DNA from: Thermoplasmata archaeon
GTDB taxonomy: Archaea; Thermoplasmatota; Thermoplasmata; Lutacidiplasmatales; UBA184
Assembly: GCA_022750435.1 (NCBI GenBank)
Contig: JAKIVS010000011.1
Coordinates: forward strand, 1-64,000
DNA length: 64,000 nucleotides
Direction of reading: 5' to 3'
Shown: positions 40,382 through 48,304 of the stretch, piece by piece
Numbering within the stretch: position 1 is the stretch's first letter
Layout of the letters: each line of letters opens with the position of its first letter
Made by a program: the position numbers and the translations under genes
Notes under the pieces: model-generated
The model's input: only the letters and a program-made list of their open reading frames with translations
Databases searched by the model: none
What the model was told of the DNA's origin: nothing

Positions 40382-41002
40382 TTACATCTTTTTCTCGAAG
40401 TCGAGGACCGTCGCGAAGATCGACGTGTAGAGGTGGTTCGCGCCCGCCTCGAACTCGAGCTGCCAGACGTCGCGGATCGCGAGCATCTTGTGGCGGACGC
40501 GTCCGAGCTCGCGGCCGTCGCTGCCCACGATGCTGTACTTCCGGCGGATGATATTCCCCTTCGTCGACATGATGGGAGCGCCGTTCGGGTCGACCCAGTG
40601 CGCCTTCAGACCGCCGAGGAGGCTCCGCTTCATGTCGATCGCGCCGAAGCTCCCGCCGGTCGCGGCATCGACGATGTCGAACCGGGCCTTGTTCCCCCCG
40701 GAGCCTTTCTTGATCAGCATAGCGAGTTGGTTGTTCGAGTCCTTCACCGTGTAGGTGTACTGCTGGCTGCGAGCGACGAACCGTCCGACATAGCCGCCCG
40801 CCACCGCACCGACCGCGGAGCCGAGCATCTGGCCGGAGATGTTCTGGCTCGCGTCGAGGCCGATGTAGCAGAGCGGCCTCTGTTCCTTGTCCATCACCCA
40901 GTAGTTCTTCCCGAGCGACAGCATCTGCATTTTCATCAGGAGCATCGGCTGGCCCTGAAGGGCGTTCACGATGTTCTGCGCCGCGGGGTTCATTCCGGCC
41001 AT
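40382..41002 (-). CDS. LURP-one/scramblase-like (Tubby-type barrel) protein
   Basis: The 206-aa protein has repeated beta-strand phrases typical of the LURP-one-related/phospholipid-scramblase fold: MKMQMLSLGKNYWVMDKEQRPLCYIG, QYTYTVKDSNNQLAMLIKK, GAPIMSTKGNIIRRKYSIV and WQLEFEAGANHLYTSIFATVLDFEKK. A glycine-rich hydrophobic stretch (AVGAVAGGYVGRF) matches the central helix. In prokaryotes the function is unclear. The start is chosen at ATG 41002; the frame continues to a GTG at 41083 and another ATG lies at 40993, so the N-terminus is uncertain by up to 27 residues. Confidence 0.75.
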   Translation of the reverse strand: MAGMNPAAQNIVNALQGQPMLLMKMQMLSLGKNYWVMDKEQRPLCYIGLDASQNISGQMLGSAVGAVAGGYVGRFVARSQQYTYTVKDSNNQLAMLIKKGSGGNKARFDIVDAATGGSFGAIDMKRSLLGGLKAHWVDPNGAPIMSTKGNIIRRKYSIVGSDGRELGRVRHKMLAIRDVWQLEFEAGANHLYTSIFATVLDFEKKM

Positions 41003-41244
41003 GCCGGGGCGAATGGCTCCCGGGGGATGCTCCTTTCGGAGCGCCTCCTCGGCGCCCGTGGAAACGAGGGCTCGCCGGCCCACCCCTCGGGGCCCCGCGA
41101 ACGGGCGTGTCGCGACGCCGGTTCTAGGGTTCCGTTCCGCTCCCTTCGGGCCGTTCCCCCGAGGATCGCCGACGCGGTCCCGGCCCCCGACCGGCCCACC
41201 GGAGTTCTCCTCGGGGCGACGTCGACCGGTTGGGATGGCCCGGA

Positions 41245-41253
41245 TTCAAATAC
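41245..41253 (+). promoter_or_regulatory. TATA element of the ferredoxin gene
   Basis: TTCAAATAC lies about 38 nt before the ATG at 41287, implying a leader of about 12 nt, with a GAGG that could act as a ribosome-binding site. Confidence 0.55.
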
Positions 41254-41286
41254 CCAAGGGTGGTCGCGCGCCGCGAGGCCAGCCGA

Positions 41287-41565
41287 ATGGTTACCGTCAA
41301 GGTCGAACTGAGCAAGTGCACGGGCTGCGCCCACTGCCGAGACGTCTGCCCGGTGAACGTGTTCGAGATGCGCCCCCGCGACCAGTTTCCCGAGGTGACC
41401 GACGACCCCGGCGTCGCCGCGAAGTTCCAGTTCCGGGGCGAGCGGTCGGCCGTGGTCAACGGTCCGGATTGCATCATGTGCGAAGCGTGCCTGTTCGAGT
41501 GCGAAGGCGAGTGCATCGACATCACCGACGACGAAGGCACCCTCCACAAGTCGACGTACAAGTAG
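41287..41565 (+). CDS. Ferredoxin, two [4Fe-4S] clusters
   Basis: Electron carrier of 92 aa. The first cluster motif is Cys11-x2-Cys14-x2-Cys17-x3-Cys21-Pro. The second is CIMCEACLFEC (C-x2-C-x2-C-x3-C), followed by one more Cys four residues on, so ligand exchange between clusters follows the usual crossed pattern. Between them is an insertion of about 40 residues (QFPEVTDDPGVAAKFQFRGE). The start is ATG 41287; an in-frame ATG at 41230 lies upstream of the TATA element. The methyltransferase gene follows after 22 nt. Confidence 0.9.
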   Translation: MVTVKVELSKCTGCAHCRDVCPVNVFEMRPRDQFPEVTDDPGVAAKFQFRGERSAVVNGPDCIMCEACLFECEGECIDITDDEGTLHKSTYK

Positions 41566-41587
41566 ACCGCCGGACCAGGCAGGGCCG

Positions 41588-42379
41588 ATGGCATTCGCCC
41601 GGCTCGAGCGGGAGGCGTGGACCGACCCAGGGGTCGCGACGGCGTACGCCGAGTTGTGGCGGGAGTTTGTCGAGCCCGCGATCCCCCGACTCCTCGATGC
41701 CGCGCAGGTCGCCGCCGGGGACCGGGTCCTGGACGTCGCCGCCGGCCCCGGACCGGTCGGCCGGGCCGCCGCCGCCCGGGGAGCCGAGGCCCTGGCCCTC
41801 GACTTCTCGTGGCCGATGCTCCAGTCCATCGGTCCCGCGCTCCCCAGGATCCAGGGGGACGCCGGGCACCTGCCGCTCCGGGACGCGAGCGTCGACCGGG
41901 TCGTCTCCAACCTCGGCCTGCTCCACTTCCCGGAACCCCAACGCGCCCTCGCGGAGGCCGCGCGGGTGGTTCGACCGGGCGGCGTCGTGGCCTTCTCCGT
42001 ATGGGGCGCCGACGCGACCGCGCTCGGGGTCGTCCCGGCCGCCCTGACCTCCCTCGGGCTCACGAGCCCGTACCCGTCGGCGCCCGGCTTCTTCCTGTTC
42101 GGGGAACCGGGGGTGTTCGAGGCGGCGATGCGTTCGGCCGGACTCGTACCGCTCCCGACCGAGCGGATCTCGTGGAACGGCACGGTCCGCGGGTTCGAGG
42201 CGTTCTGGCGGATGTTCCGCTCCGGGAGCGCGCGCACGCGGGCCTCCATCCTCGCCCTTTCCGAAGGCGACCAGAGTCGGCTGCGGGGGGAGGTCACTCG
42301 GCAACTCGAGCCGTACCGCACCGTCGACGGCCTCTCCTTCCCCACCACGGTCGTCGTGGGCCGGGGCCGCCGGCCCTAG
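41588..42379 (+). CDS. Class I SAM-dependent methyltransferase
   Basis: The 263-aa protein has a methyltransferase-11-type Rossmann fold. SAM motif I is VLDVAAGPGPVGRAAA (about 47-62), the acidic ribose contact is LALDFSWPML, motif II-like GDAGHLPLRDASVDRVVSNLGLLHF follows, and the post-motif is VVRPGGVVAFSVW. The substrate-binding C-terminal half (150-255) is Arg-rich and unlike UbiE/MenG beyond the core. It is probably transcribed with the ferredoxin gene. The acceptor is unknown. Confidence 0.88.
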   Translation: MAFARLEREAWTDPGVATAYAELWREFVEPAIPRLLDAAQVAAGDRVLDVAAGPGPVGRAAAARGAEALALDFSWPMLQSIGPALPRIQGDAGHLPLRDASVDRVVSNLGLLHFPEPQRALAEAARVVRPGGVVAFSVWGADATALGVVPAALTSLGLTSPYPSAPGFFLFGEPGVFEAAMRSAGLVPLPTERISWNGTVRGFEAFWRMFRSGSARTRASILALSEGDQSRLRGEVTRQLEPYRTVDGLSFPTTVVVGRGRRP

Positions 42380-42386
42380 GCCGCGT

Positions 42387-43307
42387 CTAGTCGTCCGCGT
42401 CGATCGCCCCGGCGAACGCCCGGAGCATCTCGCCGGCCGACCCGAGGTGGCGTTGCGAGAGCTGCTCGACGTTGACGCCGACCGGGACCTCCACCGACCC
42501 CGCAGCGAGCGCGCGACGGACCTCGGTCCACAGAGCGAGCGCATGGGCGACCGAGCGGCGCGCCGCCCCGGTCTCGTCCCCGTTGAGGATCGCCCGCTCG
42601 GTCGCCTCCGGAACGTCGGCCCCGAGCCATCGCACGAACTGGACATCGGCCTCGTCGGCGAGGGGGGCCACGGACACGAGGACCGCGGCCGGGGACAGTC
42701 CGGCCTGGCGGCAGAGGAGGTCGTAGTCGTGCAGGAGCCGACTCGGCGCGACGGAGTCGAAGGCGATCTGGGTCGTGAAGAATCGCGCGCCGGCCCGGGT
42801 CTTCGCCAGCATTCGATGGGCTTCCCCCGTCCGCTGGGGGATCGCGATGTTCCCGAGCACCCCTCCCGCCCCCTCGACGGCGGGCCGGCAGAGCCGGTTC
42901 GCCTCCGGGACCGCCGGGCCGGGGTACGGGATGTACCGGCTCGACCCGCCGACGAGCACGAACGACCGGACCCCGCGGGCGACGGTCTCCTCCGCCCAGC
43001 TTCGGGTCGCCTCGGGGCTTGCGAGGTGGGCAACCACCTTGTTCACGACGGGCTCGGCGCCGACCGCTTTCGCGAGTCGTACGGCGAAGGTCCGCACGTT
43101 ACCGGATCGGTAGTACGGGCGGCCGTCATGGTTCTCATCGACGAGCTCGGGGACGTCGATGACGTCGACCCGGTCGACCCCCTCCAGGAGGGCCGACGTG
43201 GCGGCGAACTGCTGCTCGAGTCGCGCGGGGGTGGAGCGGGCGCTCGGGGGCACCGGCTCGAAGAACAACGGCCGGCGGGCGAGTGCCTCGACGATCGGTC
43301 GACCCAT
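42387..43307 (-). CDS. Methylenetetrahydrofolate reductase-like (MetF family) protein
   Basis: A 306-aa TIM-barrel protein of the MetF family. It has FFEPVPPSARSTPARLEQQFAA at the start, DRVDVIDVPELVDENHDGRP, and the flavin/folate-region-like phrases VNKVVAHLASPEATRSWAEE, SFVLVGGSSRYIPYPGP and LGNIAIPQRTGEAHRMLAKTRAGARFFTTQIAFDS. The overall path from the folate-type Glu to the FTTQ segment supports MetF-like chemistry on a C1-carrying pterin. Archaea often use such homologues for tetrahydromethanopterin or with a separate partner. The start is ATG 43307. It follows the amidohydrolase gene by 118 nt on the same strand. Confidence 0.8.
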   Translation of the reverse strand: MGRPIVEALARRPLFFEPVPPSARSTPARLEQQFAATSALLEGVDRVDVIDVPELVDENHDGRPYYRSGNVRTFAVRLAKAVGAEPVVNKVVAHLASPEATRSWAEETVARGVRSFVLVGGSSRYIPYPGPAVPEANRLCRPAVEGAGGVLGNIAIPQRTGEAHRMLAKTRAGARFFTTQIAFDSVAPSRLLHDYDLLCRQAGLSPAAVLVSVAPLADEADVQFVRWLGADVPEATERAILNGDETGAARRSVAHALALWTEVRRALAAGSVEVPVGVNVEQLSQRHLGSAGEMLRAFAGAIDADD

Positions 43308-43425
43308 GTGTCCCTCCGCAGCGGGTGTCGGCGTCGAAGGCGGGCGCGATATCAGCCTTGGGCGCGGTCGGTTCGTTGCGGGCGATGCAATCGCCCGACG
43401 CGACGGGAAATCTCGCCCCGAGGGG

Positions 43426-44268
43426 TCAGTCGAGCGCGAACAGCCGCCGCGCGTTTTCCCCGAGGATCCGTTCCCGGTCCTCCGTGTGGATCGGCAGCGT
43501 CTCCACCAGCTCCACGGCCGTGGCAATCGATTCGAGCGGCCAGTCCGACCCGTAGAGCACGCGGTCGGCGTCGCCCACCGTGGCGATGAGTTGGGCGAGC
43601 CGGGTCCGCGCGCGCTCGAACATCTCCCGGAAGTACGGCGCGGTGGGCTTGGCGAGGAGGCCGGAGCAGTCGGTCCACACGTTCGCGTTCTTGTACACCA
43701 GTTCCGCAGTCTCCTCGACCCATGGGTTTCCCAGATGGCAGATCACGAACCGGACGTCCGGCCACCGCACCGCCACCTCGTCGACCTCGACCGGGCGGGC
43801 GAACTTGACGAGCCCACCCTTGGCGAGCGTGTCGCCCTGGTGGATCATCACCGGGAGCCGTCGGCGGGCGGCGAACTCGTACACGGGGTCGAGACGCTTG
43901 TCGTGCGGGTAGAACGACCGGTACCCCGGGTAGAGTTTCAAGGCCGCCAATTCCGGCGCCTGGTCCCACGCGTCGATCGCCTGGGCGACCGCGGCGTCGC
44001 CCGCGGTCGGGTCGACCGTCGAGACGGTCCGGAGGCGTCCGCCACTTTCCCGGAGGAGCGCGCGCCCCTCTTCGACCGAGGTCGCGACGTCCGGGGTCTC
44101 CACGGTGGAGATCGAGATCGCCGTTCCCACTCCGGCGGCGTCGAGCTCCGAGAGCAGGCCCCGGACCGTGTAGTCGAGGTCCGGGCGGTACGCGGTCGCC
44201 ACCAGGTCCGGCCAGTACCGCGTGAGGTGGACGTGGACGTCGACACGGCGTCCCTCGGGAGGGGGCAC
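43426..44268 (-). CDS. Amidohydrolase family 2 metal-dependent hydrolase
   Basis: The 280-aa TIM-barrel hydrolase/decarboxylase has the first metal motif DVHVHL at about residues 10-15, LPVMIHQGDTL (metal His), FVICHLGNPW (second His) and the C-terminal VLYGSDWPLE (Asp), all four ligand positions of the ACMSD/amidohydrolase-2 group. The start is the GTG at 44268, because a TATA element lies exactly 26 nt upstream. Longer frames to ATG 44352 or 44376 would run over that promoter and overlap the divergent gene. Substrate unknown. Confidence 0.85.
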   Translation of the reverse strand: MPPPEGRRVDVHVHLTRYWPDLVATAYRPDLDYTVRGLLSELDAAGVGTAISISTVETPDVATSVEEGRALLRESGGRLRTVSTVDPTAGDAAVAQAIDAWDQAPELAALKLYPGYRSFYPHDKRLDPVYEFAARRRLPVMIHQGDTLAKGGLVKFARPVEVDEVAVRWPDVRFVICHLGNPWVEETAELVYKNANVWTDCSGLLAKPTAPYFREMFERARTRLAQLIATVGDADRVLYGSDWPLESIATAVELVETLPIHTEDRERILGENARRLFALD

Positions 44269-44289
44269 GTTCCGCGGAACGGTCGGCCG

Positions 44290-44298
44290 CCGATAACC
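44290..44298 (-). promoter_or_regulatory. TATA-like element of the amidohydrolase gene
   Basis: GGTTATCGG on the minus strand is centred about 26 nt before the GTG at 44268. It resembles the GGTTAT elements at 21737 and 61306. Confidence 0.5.
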
Positions 44299-44322
44299 GT
44301 CCGGGCCGGGGCCCTGCCGTGG

Positions 44323-44333
44323 GGTTGATAACC
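44323..44333 (+). promoter_or_regulatory. TATA-like element of the class III aminotransferase gene
   Basis: GGTTGATAACC, itself palindromic, lies about 47 nt before the ATG at 44375. A strong GGAGGGGG ribosome-binding sequence (about 44362-44369) sits between, so this message is leadered, unlike most in the window. Confidence 0.5.
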
Positions 44334-44374
44334 CGCCGCGCGGTCCTCGCATCCCTCCGTCGGAGGGGGAAGGC

Positions 44375-45871
44375 ATGACGGCGCCAGAGGAGTGGCTGAG
44401 CTATCCGGACGCCCCGAAGATTCGTACGGCGCTCCCCGGGCCGCGCTCCGCCGCGCTCCTCGCCGAACAGGCCCGCCTCGAGACGGACGCCGTCGTCTAC
44501 GCGAAGTACTTCCCGATCGCCATCGCGAACGCCCAGGGCGCGACGGTCGAGGACGTCGACAGCAACCGGTTCATCGACTGGGTCGCGGGCGTCTCCGTGC
44601 TCAACCTCGGCCACCGCCACCCGGCCATCGCGGCCGCGCTCGCCGAGCAGGCGGGGAAGGTCTGGCACGCCCTCGAACTCCCGACCGAGGCGCGCATCCG
44701 GTTCCTGAAGGCGTTCGTCGATGCCCTCCCCGGGGAGCTGCGGAACCATGCGCGCGTGCTGTTCACGGTCACCGGCGGCGATGCGGTCGAGACCGCGGTG
44801 AACCTCGCCGACTACGCGAAGGGCCGGCAGGGGACCGTCACCTTCTCGGGGGCGTACCACGGGGTCCACGGCGGCGCGGCGAATCTCACGAGCGGTCGCC
44901 GCTACCACAAGACGACCTCGTTCCACGGCGGGCACGTCGTCCGCGTCCCGTTCCCGGACCCGTACCGCCCGCTCCTCGGCCCCGTCGGGGACCTGACGAA
45001 CGCGACGATCCGCTACCTCGAGCACCTCGCGAACGACCCCCACTCCGGCGTCGACGAGCTCTCGAGCGTCCTCGTCGAGCCCATTCTTGGGGAGGGCGGG
45101 TACGTCCTGCCGCCGGACGACTTCCTCCCGGCCCTCCGGGAGTTCTGCGACTCACACGACCTCCTCCTCATCGCGGACGAGGTGCAGACGGGGCTCGGGC
45201 GCACCGGGAAGATGTGGGCGGTCGACCACGCCGGCGTCACCCCGGACATCCTCTGCGTCGCCAAGACGATCGGAAGCGGGCTCCCCGTCTCCATGGTCGC
45301 CTACCGGGAGGACCTGGTCCCCTCGCTCCCGCCCGGCTTCCACCTCGGGACCTACCGAGGCAACCCGCTCGGCCTCGCCGTCGGCGCCGAGGTCCTGCAC
45401 CTGCTCACCAGCACCGACGTGATCCCACGGACCGCCGTGCGGGGTCGCCACGTGGTCGAGCGGCTGCGCGCCATCCGGGCCGTCGACCCGGCGATCGGCG
45501 ACGTCCGGGGTCGGGGGTTCATGATCGGCGTGGAGTTCGTGAAGTCCGCGTCCGACCGGGTCCCGTGGACCGACCGGGCGAAGGCGATGCGCCGCGAGCT
45601 GTTCCAGCGCGGCGTCCTGATGCACACGTGCGGGGCGTACGACCATGTCCTGCGGTTCATGGCCCCACTGACGATCGAGGACGAGCTCCTCGAGCGCGGC
45701 CTCGCGGTGTTCGCTTCGGCGTCGCAAACGCTGAACGCGACCCCGGACCCCTCCGGGCGGGTCGTCGCGGCCGGGTCGGTCCCCCGCCCGGTCCCGCCCC
45801 CCTCGATCTCCTTGCCGTCCGCTCCCCCCATCCTGCCGGCCGCGCCGCCTCCGGGACGCACCCTTCCGTGA
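44375..45871 (+). CDS. Class III (PLP-dependent) aminotransferase
   Basis: The 498-aa omega-aminotransferase-type enzyme resembles 4-aminobutyrate and 2,4-diaminobutyrate aminotransferases. Recognisable parts are VEDVDSNRFIDWVAGVSVLNLGH, the phosphate-binding TVTGGDAVE, the GAYHGVHGG loop, LLIADEVQTGLGRTG (cofactor Asp) and the Schiff-base lysine in CVAKTIGSGLP. The last 45 residues are a Pro/Ala-rich tail outside the fold. It is translationally coupled (GTGA) to a CARF-like regulator. Substrate unknown; two aldehyde dehydrogenases at 48305-51296 would suit oxidation of the semialdehydes such an enzyme makes. Confidence 0.9.
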   Translation: MTAPEEWLSYPDAPKIRTALPGPRSAALLAEQARLETDAVVYAKYFPIAIANAQGATVEDVDSNRFIDWVAGVSVLNLGHRHPAIAAALAEQAGKVWHALELPTEARIRFLKAFVDALPGELRNHARVLFTVTGGDAVETAVNLADYAKGRQGTVTFSGAYHGVHGGAANLTSGRRYHKTTSFHGGHVVRVPFPDPYRPLLGPVGDLTNATIRYLEHLANDPHSGVDELSSVLVEPILGEGGYVLPPDDFLPALREFCDSHDLLLIADEVQTGLGRTGKMWAVDHAGVTPDILCVAKTIGSGLPVSMVAYREDLVPSLPPGFHLGTYRGNPLGLAVGAEVLHLLTSTDVIPRTAVRGRHVVERLRAIRAVDPAIGDVRGRGFMIGVEFVKSASDRVPWTDRAKAMRRELFQRGVLMHTCGAYDHVLRFMAPLTIEDELLERGLAVFASASQTLNATPDPSGRVVAAGSVPRPVPPPSISLPSAPPILPAAPPPGRTLP

Positions 45872-46725
45872 CCGCCGCCCGGCGGCGCCCGCCCGTGACG
45901 GGCGGTCCGAGCGCCCGGTCGGGCGACCCGCACGCACGGATCCACCTGGCGCCCGTCGGCTTCGAGGTCGAGCGGGTCGTCGAGCCGGTGCTCGCCGACC
46001 GGGCGGACCGCGTCTATCTCGTCACGCGCGACGGGGACGACGCCGCACGGCCGTTCCTCGAGGAAGTCGAGCGGAGGCTCTCGAAGGCGCGCTGGCCGGT
46101 CGAGGTCGCACTCGTACCGACGCCGATCTGGGACGTGTTCGGCACGCTCGGCGTCTACCGGCAGTTGTTCGAGTCGGAACACCGGACCGACCGGAACGCC
46201 GCCGACGTCGTCCCGATCCGAGTCAACGTCTCGACCGGGACCAAGATCACCGCCATCGCCGGCACGCTCGCCTGCATGCTCTGGCGTGGCGAGCCGTACT
46301 ACGTCCAGGTCTCCCGGGCGTGGTACTCGGGACTGACCCCGAAGGTGCGGCCCGTGAACGACGTCGTGCGGTCCATCGACCCGGTCTCGGTCTACGAGCT
46401 GAGGGCTCCGACGACGGAGCTCGTCGAGGTGCTCGAAGCCCTCGCGGCCGCCGGGGGCTCTCTCCGCAAGCGGGACCTGATCCGCGCCCTCGCATTGGAC
46501 CGGCCGATGGACGGGGGCCGCCCCACGAGCCCGCAGGCCCAGCACAGCCGCCTGCGGCTCCGGCTCGGTCCGCTCGAAACGAAGTGGGGGTTCGTCGCCG
46601 CCGACGCCACCGGAGGCCGGGGCCGCGTGCGATTGACCCCGCAGGGTCGCCTCGCCCTCACCCTCTTCGGCCGGTCGGGGAACCGCGCTCCCTTCCGTGG
46701 TTTAACGGAATTAACCAGAAAATAG
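45868..46725 (+). CDS. CARF-like ligand-binding domain fused to winged helix (DUF6293/HFX_2341-type regulator)
   Basis: The 285-aa protein has a Rossmann-like N-terminal domain with DRVYLVTRDGDD, a helix, and RVNVSTGTKITAIAGTLACML. The NxSTGTK segment is the ligand-loop signature seen in CARF-type domains. The C-terminal part (about 190-280) looks like a winged helix with VEVLEALAAAGGSLRKRDLIRAL and GRVRLTPQGRLALTLFG. Haloarchaeal HFX_2341-type proteins share this layout. I see no CRISPR array or cas gene in the window. GTG start in the aminotransferase stop (GTGA), suggesting it regulates or senses that pathway. The family call is by motif, not by alignment. Confidence 0.72.
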   Translation: MTAARRRPPVTGGPSARSGDPHARIHLAPVGFEVERVVEPVLADRADRVYLVTRDGDDAARPFLEEVERRLSKARWPVEVALVPTPIWDVFGTLGVYRQLFESEHRTDRNAADVVPIRVNVSTGTKITAIAGTLACMLWRGEPYYVQVSRAWYSGLTPKVRPVNDVVRSIDPVSVYELRAPTTELVEVLEALAAAGGSLRKRDLIRALALDRPMDGGRPTSPQAQHSRLRLRLGPLETKWGFVAADATGGRGRVRLTPQGRLALTLFGRSGNRAPFRGLTELTRK

Positions 46726-46754
46726 ACTAATACTGCGCCGTCGTTCTCTCTCTC

Positions 46755-46943
46755 GTGGACGCGGGCGAGGCGGTCGCGCGGGCGGTCGGGGCCGCTCGTC
46801 CGGGTCCGGACCAGACGCTGCGGGTGCCTTTGGCGGCCTTCGGGCCGCGGCCGATGCGGCGAGCGCCGGTCCGTCCGGGGCCGAAAAGCCCCGGCCCGCG
46901 CCCCGGGCCGATGCACCCGGGGCCGGGGGCGCACCCCCTCTAG
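46755..46943 (+). CDS. Possible small Pro/Gly-rich protein, 62 aa
   Basis: A short frame starting with GTG 25 nt after an AT-rich TATA-like ACTAATAC (46726-46733). The first half is Ala/Val-rich; the second is dominated by Pro, Gly and Arg (PGPKSPGPRPGPMHPGPG). Such composition is easily produced by GC-rich non-coding DNA, so only the promoter position argues for a gene. The rest of the interval 46726-47005 shows nothing else. Confidence 0.3.
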   Translation: MDAGEAVARAVGAARPGPDQTLRVPLAAFGPRPMRRAPVRPGPKSPGPRPGPMHPGPGAHPL

Positions 46944-47005
46944 ATTCCTTTCCGGGGAAGCGTTCGGTCGACCGTCGGTGTCGATCCGGCCTCGGCGACG
47001 AAGAG

Positions 47006-47641
47006 CTACTTCGCGGCGCGCGCCCGCCGTTTTCCTCGGCCCGGAGGTTCCCCGGCGAGACCCCTCGTCGGTCCCGGGCGGCGGGTCCCCAGGGCGAGTC
47101 GGCGCAGGTCCTCCGCCACGTCCTCGAGTGGAGAGACGCTCCCCTCGGCCCGGCAGAGGATCAACGCACCCTCCACCGCGGCCACGGTCGTGACGGAGAG
47201 GGTTCGAGCGACGCGAGGGTCGACGCCGGTCCGTTCGAGCTGCTCGCCCAGAAGGTCGACCCACGAGCGGAAGCTCGCACGAACGACCTGCCGGAGATTC
47301 CCCTCGCTCCCATAGGTGTCGATCGCGATGCCCGCCACGGGGCATCCGGCGCGGCATTCGCTGGTCACCATCGAGTGGCGGAACAGGGTCACGAAGTGGT
47401 CTAGGACGCCGGTCGGTTCGGTGGCCGTACAGCTCCTCTGGTAGGCGAGGACCTGCTCGGTCGTCCATTGGACGGCCTCCGCGACGAGCTGCTGCTTGCC
47501 CTTCGGAAAGTGGTGGTAGATCGACCCGCGCGGGGCGTGGCTGTCGGCCAACACGTCCGAGAAGGAGGTCGCGCTCGCCCCCCGCGACCCGATCAGCGAG
47601 GCGGCGCTCGCCACCATCCGCTTGCGGCTCTCCTTGGCCAT
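47006..47641 (-). CDS. TetR-family transcriptional repressor
   Basis: The 211-aa protein starts MAKESRKRMVASAASLIGSRG. The TetR helix-turn-helix is at about residues 20-50 (TSFSDVLADSHAPRGSIYHHFPKGKQQLV), and the ligand domain contains CRAGCPVAGIAIDTYG, typical of the LmrA/YxaF/AcrR-like subgroup. The C-terminus is Arg/Gly-rich. The family is more usual in bacteria. The start is ATG 47641; a longer frame exists but the HTH spacing fits this one. Divergent from the tautomerase gene, with a perfect palindrome in between, so it very likely represses that gene. Confidence 0.9.
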   Translation of the reverse strand: MAKESRKRMVASAASLIGSRGASATSFSDVLADSHAPRGSIYHHFPKGKQQLVAEAVQWTTEQVLAYQRSCTATEPTGVLDHFVTLFRHSMVTSECRAGCPVAGIAIDTYGSEGNLRQVVRASFRSWVDLLGEQLERTGVDPRVARTLSVTTVAAVEGALILCRAEGSVSPLEDVAEDLRRLALGTRRPGPTRGLAGEPPGRGKRRARAAK

Positions 47642-47710
47642 GACCGTCTCCTCGACGGGGACGCGCCCCCGAGGATACGCTTTCCCCGACGCCGGCCGAG
47701 GGACCACCAG

Positions 47711-47729
47711 CTATATGACGCTCGTCATA
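47711..47729. promoter_or_regulatory. Promoter and TetR operator between tetR-like and tautomerase genes
   Basis: TATGACG-CT-CGTCATA (47714-47729) is a perfect 7-bp inverted repeat. It overlaps CTATATGA (47711-47718), a TATA element about 33 nt before the tautomerase ATG at 47748. Repressor binding here would block TBP, the classical arrangement for an archaeal repressor. Confidence 0.7.
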
Positions 47730-47747
47730 ATTCGGAGGTTCGCAGCC

Positions 47748-48194
47748 ATGCCGATGATCGATGTCTACGCAACGACGGGAACGTTCGCCGACAAGCACAC
47801 GCTCGCGAAGGAGCTCGCCTCCGCCGTGATGCGGTGGGAGAAGGTTCCCCCGCTGCCCCTGTTCCGGAAGAACACGGCGGCCTTCGTGCACGACCTGCCG
47901 ACGGAATCGATTTCGAACGTAGACGGCGACACCAACTACGTGCGGGTGCAGGTCCTCACGCCGGTCGGCGTCCTGAATCGCGAAAAGCAGCTCGGCGTGG
48001 TCCAGGAGCTGACCGAGATCGTCGCCCGGGCCGCCCACGACCCGTCCCTCGCGCAGCGGACATGGGTGTTGATCACCGAATCGCCGGAGGGCGGTTGGGG
48101 GATTGCCGGCCACGCCAACACCGGTGCGGACATCGGAGTCGCCGCCCGGAACCAGATGGCCGAACTCGCGAAGAACCCCCCCTCCAAGGCCTAG
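47748..48194 (+). CDS. Tautomerase-family (4-oxalocrotonate tautomerase-like) protein
   Basis: A 148-aa protein with Pro2 after the initiator Met (MPMIDVYATTGTF), matching the N-terminal catalytic proline of the tautomerase superfamily, which supports the ATG at 47748 over longer frames. The second half (RTWVLITESPEGGWGIAG) resembles the tautomerase-3 type two-domain arrangement. Likely handles keto-enol or unsaturated acid intermediates, or a toxic electrophile, under control of the adjacent TetR repressor. Confidence 0.75.
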   Translation: MPMIDVYATTGTFADKHTLAKELASAVMRWEKVPPLPLFRKNTAAFVHDLPTESISNVDGDTNYVRVQVLTPVGVLNREKQLGVVQELTEIVARAAHDPSLAQRTWVLITESPEGGWGIAGHANTGADIGVAARNQMAELAKNPPSKA

Positions 48195-48304
48195 CGGGCG
48201 CCATCCAGTACGGGAACCGACGGCGGGGACCGTCCGGTTGGAAGGGCCTCCCCCGGGAGAACGCGACCCCGGTCGAAGCGCGGTCGACCGCCGTCCGGTT
48301 CGCT

